Part shown: positions 23,001 through 26,529 of the stretch, piece by piece
How positions within the stretch are numbered: the stretch's first letter is position 1
Layout of the letters: each line of letters starts with the position of its first letter
From: Clostridiaceae bacterium
Lineage (GTDB): Bacteria; Bacillota; Clostridia; Saccharofermentanales; DTU023
Direction: 5' to 3'
Assembly: GCA_012798865.1 (NCBI GenBank)
Contig: JAAZMK010000066.1
Coordinates: 1 to 26,529, forward strand
DNA length: 26,529 nucleotides
Notes under the pieces: model-generated
The model's database searches: none
Told to the model about the DNA's origin: nothing
Seen by the model: only the letters and a program-made list of their open reading frames with translations
Translations under genes and position numbers: made by a program

Positions 23001-24367
23001 ACAACGGACTCCATGAGATGTATCGTCTGTCGGAAGAAAAGCAAGCACGCGCAGAATCGTGGCGTCTACTCTATGTCGCGATGACGCGAGCGAAAGAGCG
23101 CCTCATCTTGCTGTCGTCGGTCAAGAAAACGATGGACAAGATCGGTAGCGTCAAGACAATCCTCAAGGAAGCGGATCGTCTCACATCTCATCTTGGTGCT
23201 ACGGAGCGGACAGAAAGAGCCGTCGTCCCCGAGAGCCTTTCTGCAAACGCAGAGAACGACCTGGGATTGTTGCTGTCGGTTCTCGCCGTACGCGAGCCTG
23301 AAACGTTAAAGACAACTGTGTCAGAAACTGAAGGCTACTTCGAGTTCAAGCATTTGAGCGCCCGCGTCACCCCATTTTCCGAGATCGTGACAGCTGTAGA
23401 AAAACGTAAAACACAAGCCGACACGGACAATGAGACGGATCACGTTGAAGAGACAAGTAACGATACAACGACGCATGACGATATCGTCGAGAAGATCACA
23501 GAGTGTCTATCGAAAAACATCCCGCATAAAGAGACCGCCGTTACTCCTGCAAAGATTACCGTAACTGAACTCAATAAGCGTTTGGGTGACGACGTGTTTA
23601 ATCAGCCGTTTTCCTCCGATGAACCGCCTGAGCCGATGGGTTTGACGCTCGTCGCCCGGACAGATGATGTAAGCGGAGAGGATCATTTCTCTTTGAGTCG
23701 TGACAAGAATGGTGTGGACGATACTCCCATGAAAAATGCTATCATGCGATCCGATATGGCGCTCACCATGCGAGAACGAGAAGAACCAGATCAGATCAAA
23801 GGGGCGACTCTCGGTACCCTGATGCACTTTATTTTTCAGTTCATTGATATAGATGAGTTCGCACATCAGGAAGCGACAGAAGCGGAACAAACCTGCCGCT
23901 CCCAACTGCGCTCGATGGCGGAAGCGGACATGATTACAAACGAGCAGCAAAAAGCCGCACTGCCTTTCGTGCCTCAAATCGTCGCATGGGCAAAAAGCCC
24001 CCTTGCCGCGAGGCTGCTCGACGCCGAAAAAGCGACAGAACGCGTCTACCGCGAAATGCCCTTCACCATGGCGGTTGCGGCATCAGAGCTAAGCGATGAG
24101 TTCCCCGACGATGAAATCACGCTCGTCCAAGGCATGATCGACCTCTGGTTTGTTGAGGAGAATGAAAAGGTCGTCCTGGTCGATTTTAAGACAGACCGCC
24201 TTCCGTTCGACACGTACGAACAGGCGGATGACGAAATACTGAGGCGCTACTCGACACAGATACGTTATTACGCCGAAGCCATCACGAAAGCGACGGAGCG
24301 CGAAGTATCCGAGGCGCTTATCTGGCTCGTCCGCTACTCGCGTCACGTCTCCGTCCCGCTTGACTGA
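20063..24367 (+). CDS. addA: ATP-dependent helicase/nuclease subunit A (AddA)
   Basis: AddA is the UvrD-like motor and nuclease of AddAB. The 1434-residue protein contains all helicase motifs: Walker A AAAGSGKT (26-33), VVTFTELAANSMK, STIHSFCNHIL, motif II YIDEYQDTSSIQD, GDIKQSIYRFRYANP, LNRNFRSRPGI, TRHSSKGLEWDYVLLGGL and YVAMTRAKERLIL. The C-terminal nuclease has GTLMHFIFQF, LVQGMIDLW and VDFKTDRLP (D1374, K1376), then YSTQIRYYAEAI. It is about 200 residues longer than the B. subtilis protein. Extra length lies near residues 160-235 (with a CNTDEDECDYC patch) and in an acidic segment before the nuclease (about 1110-1200). GAGGAG lies 11 bases before the ATG. addB is not adjacent, being 3 kb upstream beyond the sulfatase gene. 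Confidence 0.95.
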   Translation: MTTIDWTNAQKHAIQFDKPERLLISAAAGSGKTAVLTERITVRALNNIVKPSRLLVVTFTELAANSMKAKIMSSFRKLRDSAQDADERERIDRLIRELPLARISTIHSFCNHILSSYLAEFTDKEGKPYLEPGYGVLQGSEEQDLCDEAVDTVLSTLYAELDRLEQHETGQRTASLDSTISSRPGTKCNTDEDECDYCATVPRGIPDLSDGITPFVLGGRDCSYADWLRDFKATSLAYAPKLSDKPLREAIVRMLEQLRSLPYYRRLIADAYETYATEVASFPNGIMNQYWWELFETTLETATSALEELQNTSHYSRIFDELEKWRKAGETGKKDHLINLAEATEEMERVVAALEQASGRSKERWDEIVRIGQTLPELILPNMTHLNSTNREVIDKNDYLEQFFSEVFPLAALISDKVNHDTDRNKRYLSQHPSVFTVFSESVLAGAGPVARFLEVTLLVDNEYQRKRFEQNTALYSDFEHSVLAILEKDEIRESISQLYDEIYIDEYQDTSSIQDAIISAIDRKNVFMVGDIKQSIYRFRYANPQLFSARVNKSQVIDHDQPFVPPLSSNQLGYLILMNRNFRSRPGIIEFVNDFFSAFLTESVGEIEYDETQMFEVHRSRAEQTEELNPRHFPEVMWEIATNCDELAGVGTQAQSEESSSDSLPSQLPGKLSKIEREAFIAARVIGELLTAGAKPETIAVLLRTNEHCRQFEEVLSAYGIPVASRSGRIFPDNLVSRQIEALLAVLDNPRQDIPLLSTMVGPFAPNPFTSEELARIGQTTFDFIEDEEGNDKSSTSGHRKVTGFFHDRLRYFCKSNPFSDIAKKMKLFDARMKRWRMLATELNARELLDTIFLESDYVPYISRGDLGASHYKELEQLVALFESPDRPHNFGVRSMLAQLQKALGQPFIDDKESSKTLVEGAVHVLTRHSSKGLEWDYVLLGGLDSGGGGASSKNWVSYSEQNGISGYSIVNGGMTVYNNGLHEMYRLSEEKQARAESWRLLYVAMTRAKERLILLSSVKKTMDKIGSVKTILKEADRLTSHLGATERTERAVVPESLSANAENDLGLLLSVLAVREPETLKTTVSETEGYFEFKHLSARVTPFSEIVTAVEKRKTQADTDNETDHVEETSNDTTTHDDIVEKITECLSKNIPHKETAVTPAKITVTELNKRLGDDVFNQPFSSDEPPEPMGLTLVARTDDVSGEDHFSLSRDKNGVDDTPMKNAIMRSDMALTMREREEPDQIKGATLGTLMHFIFQFIDIDEFAHQEATEAEQTCRSQLRSMAEADMITNEQQKAALPFVPQIVAWAKSPLAARLLDAEKATERVYREMPFTMAVAASELSDEFPDDEITLVQGMIDLWFVEENEKVVLVDFKTDRLPFDTYEQADDEILRRYSTQIRYYAEAITKATEREVSEALIWLVRYSRHVSVPLD

Positions 24368-24382
24368 GGTATCTCCTCGAGG

Positions 24383-24411
24383 TTGACAAAAGGCTCTAAA
24401 ACAGTGAGAAT
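24383..24411 (+). promoter_or_regulatory. Probable selC promoter
   Basis: A perfect TTGACA (24383-24388), 17 bp, and GAGAAT (24406-24411; AGAATA at 18 bp) precede the tRNA by about 8 nt. A start right before the mature 5' end is usual for tRNA genes. Confidence 0.6.
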
Positions 24412-24418
24412 ACTCCAT

Positions 24419-24515
24419 GGAGGCAGACGGGTTCTGGTGTGCCCCGCGGTCTTCAAAACCGTTGAGGGGGGTTAGTAGCCTCCCAGGTGAGTTCGATTCT
24501 CACATGTCTCCGCCA
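24419..24515 (+). tRNA. selC: tRNA-Sec (anticodon TCA)
   Basis: This 97-nt tRNA has the features of selenocysteine tRNA. The anticodon TCA (24453-24455) sits in loop CTTCAAA, on stem GCGGT/ACCGT. A long variable arm has a 6-bp stem (24466-24471 with 24479-24484). The T arm is GTGAG/CTCAC around TTCGATT (24487-24503), and CCA is encoded at 24513-24515 after discriminator G24512. The acceptor pairs GGAGGCA with TGTCTCC, including one G-U; the eighth position is a G-A mismatch (24426/24504) where 8 bp is usual in bacteria. The gene stands alone between addA and the CofE-like gene. It decodes the in-frame TGA of selD. Confidence 0.95.
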
Positions 24516-24571
24516 CCGATACGCGCCGGCTCTATTTGCTGCAGGCATGAGGGCAGGCGCGTCGGCTTTTT
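24516..24571 (+). terminator. Rho-independent terminator of selC
   Basis: CCG (24516-24518), AT bulge and ACGCGCC (24521-24527) pair with GGCGCGT (24556-24562) and CGG (24563-24565), followed by CTTTTTA. The loop is large (28 nt), but stem and T-run are good, directly after the tRNA CCA end. Confidence 0.7.
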
Positions 24572-24683
24572 ATCGGAATGACGGAGCTTTCCGCGAAGAT
24601 GAGTTCGGCAAACGAACCGATGCCGACAATACTTTTGCGGGAAGTCCTCTGCCACGAAAGGAGAGCGGTTTTCCGCACATCAC

Positions 24684-25874
24684 ATGGTCAGACGTACAGG
24701 CACAACTTCCAGAGGCATTCGGACACCCATCATCAGAAGCGGAGATAATCTCATCGACATCATCGTCGAGAGCGTCATCTTGGCATCTGAAAGCGAAGGA
24801 TTCAAGCTCCACGACCGCGATGTCATCGCTATTACGGAGTCTGTCATCGCTCGCGCGGAGAACAACTACGCGACGTGCGATGATATCGCGCACGACGTCA
24901 AGCGACTGTTCCCCGAAGGCGAAGTGGGCATTGTGTTTCCTATTCTGAGCCGCAATCGATTCGCCGTGAATTTGCGAGGCATCGCGCGCGGCGTAAAGAA
25001 AGTCATCTTGCAACTCAGCTATCCGTCCGATGAGGTCGGCAACAGTCTGATGGATCTCGATGTCATGGATGAAAAGGGCGTCGATCCGCTTTCTGACTGC
25101 TTAACGGAAGAGCGTTATCGCGAACTGTTCGGTACGAATCGCCATGCGTTCACAGGCGTCGATTATGTCGAGCATTACAGGGAAATCATTGAGGCTGAAG
25201 GTGCCAAAGCGGAGATCATTCTCGCCAACAATCCAGTTGCCATCTTGGAGAAAACACCTTATGTTCTTGTTGCCGATGTCCATTCGCGCCACCGCACGAG
25301 ACGTCTCCTTGAGCGGGCAGGCGCTACGCGCGTGCTCGGTCTCGACGATATCTTGGCATCGCCTGTCAACGGCAGCGGTTACCACAGCGAATACGGACTC
25401 CTCGGCAGCAATAAAGCGAGCGAAGAGCATATCAAGCTCTTCCCGCGCGGCGGCAAAGAGCTAGTCGATGCGATTGCGTCGAGATTCCTAAAGGAAACGG
25501 GCAAACACATCGAAGTCATGATCTACGGCGATGGAGCGTTCAAAGACCCCGTGTGTAAGATCTGGGAGCTGGCGGACCCCGTCGTCTCGCCGGCTTACAC
25601 GGACGGTCTCAAGGGGACGCCTCGCGAACTCAAACTGAAGTATCTCGCCGATAACGAATTTGCCGCCCTTTCGGGCAGGGAGCTCGATGAAGCGATCAAG
25701 CTCGCCATTCGCGAAAAGGATCGCGACAAAGACGCTCAAGAAAAAGCGGAAGGCACGACGCCGCGACGTCTATGCGACCTGCTCGGGTCGCTTGCCGACC
25801 TGACATCCGGAAGCGGCGACAAAGGCACGCCTGTCGTACTCATTCAAGGATACTTCGATAGTCTGTCCGACTGA
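24684..25874 (+). CDS. CofE-like protein (coenzyme F420-0:L-glutamate ligase family)
   Basis: The 396-residue product begins MVRRTGTTSRGIRTPIIRSG, matching the N-terminus of the F420-0:gamma-glutamyl ligase fold. Further family-like parts are DRDVIAITESVIARAE, VEHYREIIEAEGA and IEVMIYGDGAFKDPVCKIWELADP. CofE adds glutamate to coenzyme F420, but clostridia of this kind are not known F420 makers and no other F420 gene is seen here. The real substrate is therefore open, and its position between selC and yqeB hints at selenium or molybdenum cofactor work. At about 396 residues it is longer than archaeal CofE (about 250), as in the clostridial subgroup. The nearest good ribosome binding site (AAAGGAGAG, 24657-24665) is 18 bases before this ATG, so the start is somewhat uncertain. 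Confidence 0.75.
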   Translation: MVRRTGTTSRGIRTPIIRSGDNLIDIIVESVILASESEGFKLHDRDVIAITESVIARAENNYATCDDIAHDVKRLFPEGEVGIVFPILSRNRFAVNLRGIARGVKKVILQLSYPSDEVGNSLMDLDVMDEKGVDPLSDCLTEERYRELFGTNRHAFTGVDYVEHYREIIEAEGAKAEIILANNPVAILEKTPYVLVADVHSRHRTRRLLERAGATRVLGLDDILASPVNGSGYHSEYGLLGSNKASEEHIKLFPRGGKELVDAIASRFLKETGKHIEVMIYGDGAFKDPVCKIWELADPVVSPAYTDGLKGTPRELKLKYLADNEFAALSGRELDEAIKLAIREKDRDKDAQEKAEGTTPRRLCDLLGSLADLTSGSGDKGTPVVLIQGYFDSLSD

Positions 25875-25957
25875 TGTTTCCCGCGTCAGCCCGGAATAGG
25901 CGGAGGCGAAGACGTCAAAGCAGTGCGACTATGCTCAATGAGACTGCCGCATAGGTG

Positions 25958-25984
25958 CGTTGAACAGGCTTTTCCTGTTCAACG
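25958..25984 (+). promoter_or_regulatory. Perfect 11-bp hairpin abutting the yqeB ribosome binding site
   Basis: CGTTGAACAGG (25958-25968) and CCTGTTCAACG (25974-25984) form a mismatch-free stem around loop CTTTT. The ribosome binding site GGAGAGGAG (25985-25993) starts at the next base, and the yqeB ATG follows at 25998. No T-run follows, so termination is unlikely. A translational control element or mRNA stabiliser is possible; a palindromic DNA operator is an alternative. Confidence 0.65.
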
Positions 25985-25997
25985 GGAGAGGAGTCAC

Positions 25998-26529
25998 ATG
26001 TTTCAGAAAACTGTACTATTCCGAGGAGGCGGAGATATCGCCTCGGCATCCATCTACAAACTCAAAAAAGCGGGGTTGCGCGTTGTCGTCTGCGACATCG
26101 CCAAGCCCACCTGTGTGCGGCGCACAGTCTCATTTTGTAACGCAATCTATGAGGGAGAGTGGGAAATTCAAGGTGAAACGTCGCGACACATCCATACACT
26201 CACCGACATTGAGTCGACGCTCGATGCGGGGATCATCCCCGTTCTGACCATCCCCGATCGCGAGGTCATCGACTATCTCAAGCCGGATGTCTTTGTCGAC
26301 GCCACCATCTCCAAAAAGCCACCCAATTACGATACGTCGTGGGCGCCTCTCGTCATCGGACTAGGTCCTCGCATTGTCGCAGGCGTCCATGCCCATGTCG
26401 TCATTGAGACGCAGCGAGGACATCATCTTGGAAGCCTGATCAGAGAAGGAGAAGCCATTGCCGATACGGGGATCCCGGGCGTCATCGGCGGGTACGATCT
26501 CGACCGCGTCTTGCGCGCTCCGCATGCCG
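25998..26529 (+). CDS. yqeB: Selenium-dependent molybdenum hydroxylase system protein YqeB (EF2563 family), 5' part
   Basis: The gene runs off the window; 177 residues are visible. It opens with LFRGGGDIASASIYKLKKAG (a dinucleotide-binding-like N-terminus). It later has VGLGPG-like IGLGPRIVAGVHAHVVIE, then TQRGHHLGSLIREGEA and DTGIPGVIGGYDLDRVLRAP, all typical of the YqeB/EF2563 family. This family marks genomes with selenium-dependent molybdenum hydroxylases (such as xanthine dehydrogenase types with a labile selenium) and is thought to act in maturation of that selenium-containing molybdenum site; its reaction is not known. The ribosome binding site GGAGAGGAG lies four bases before the ATG. 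The SDMH partners (yqeC, mocA/ygfJ, hydroxylase genes) would be expected just beyond the window. Confidence 0.92.
   Translation, partial: MFQKTVLFRGGGDIASASIYKLKKAGLRVVVCDIAKPTCVRRTVSFCNAIYEGEWEIQGETSRHIHTLTDIESTLDAGIIPVLTIPDREVIDYLKPDVFVDATISKKPPNYDTSWAPLVIGLGPRIVAGVHAHVVIETQRGHHLGSLIREGEAIADTGIPGVIGGYDLDRVLRAPHA

Noticed and set aside
25875..25997. Molybdenum cofactor riboswitch before yqeB
   Set aside because: A CTTCGCCTCC-like string occurs, but on the wrong strand and without the rest of the conserved structure.
1..26529. CRISPR arrays, insertion sequences, prophage or attachment sites
   Set aside because: No regularly spaced repeats, transposase, integrase or phage genes were seen on either strand.

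Overview
The window looks like a chromosomal segment of an anaerobic, Gram-positive-type Clostridia (Firmicutes). The evidence is a class III (oxygen-sensitive) ribonucleotide reductase, AddAB rather than RecBCD, a LytTR/DUF3021 pair, a soluble YegS/BmrU-type lipid kinase, a lipoteichoic-acid-synthase-like sulfatase, and the clostridial selenium gene set. I cannot name the genus. No insertion sequence, prophage or CRISPR array was seen.

Layout. (1) 38-960 (+): a LytTR transcription factor overlapping a four-helix DUF3021 membrane protein. (2) 975-4027 (-): the anaerobic ribonucleotide reductase operon. nrdD lacks its glycyl-radical C-terminus, which is encoded by a separate 49-codon gene with its own ribosome binding site, followed by nrdG. 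Two NrdR-box-like sites exactly 32 bp apart precede it. (3) 4386-5360 (+): lipid kinase. (4) 5387-6808 (-): secreted amidase-domain protein with a long threonine tract and an operator-like repeat cluster upstream. (5) 7051-13660 (+): the selenium locus: selD, itself a selenoprotein with an in-frame TGA at codon 17 and a strong SECIS hairpin, then a YedE-type selenium transporter, a mini TusA/YedF protein, the DUF3343 putative Se/S carrier, selA and selB. addB follows selB by 13 nt. (6) 17073-19709 (-): LtaS-like membrane sulfatase lying between addB and addA. (7) 20063-24367 (+): addA. (8) 24419-24515: selC (tRNA-Sec, anticodon TCA) with its own promoter and terminator. (9) 24684-25874: a CofE-like (F420-0:glutamate ligase family) protein. 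(10) 25998 to the window end: the start of yqeB, a marker of the selenium-dependent molybdenum hydroxylase (SDMH) system.

How it fits together. YedE, TusA-like and DUF3343 proteins plausibly bring in and hand over reduced selenium. SelD turns it into selenophosphate. SelA, SelC and SelB use it for selenocysteine, including in SelD itself, while YqeB points to a second use in the labile selenium cofactor of molybdenum hydroxylases. The most interesting features are the split NrdD, the structured RNA leader before selA, a perfect 11-bp hairpin abutting the yqeB ribosome binding site, strong hairpins in successive gaps of the selenium gene run, and a CofE-like ligase between selC and yqeB.
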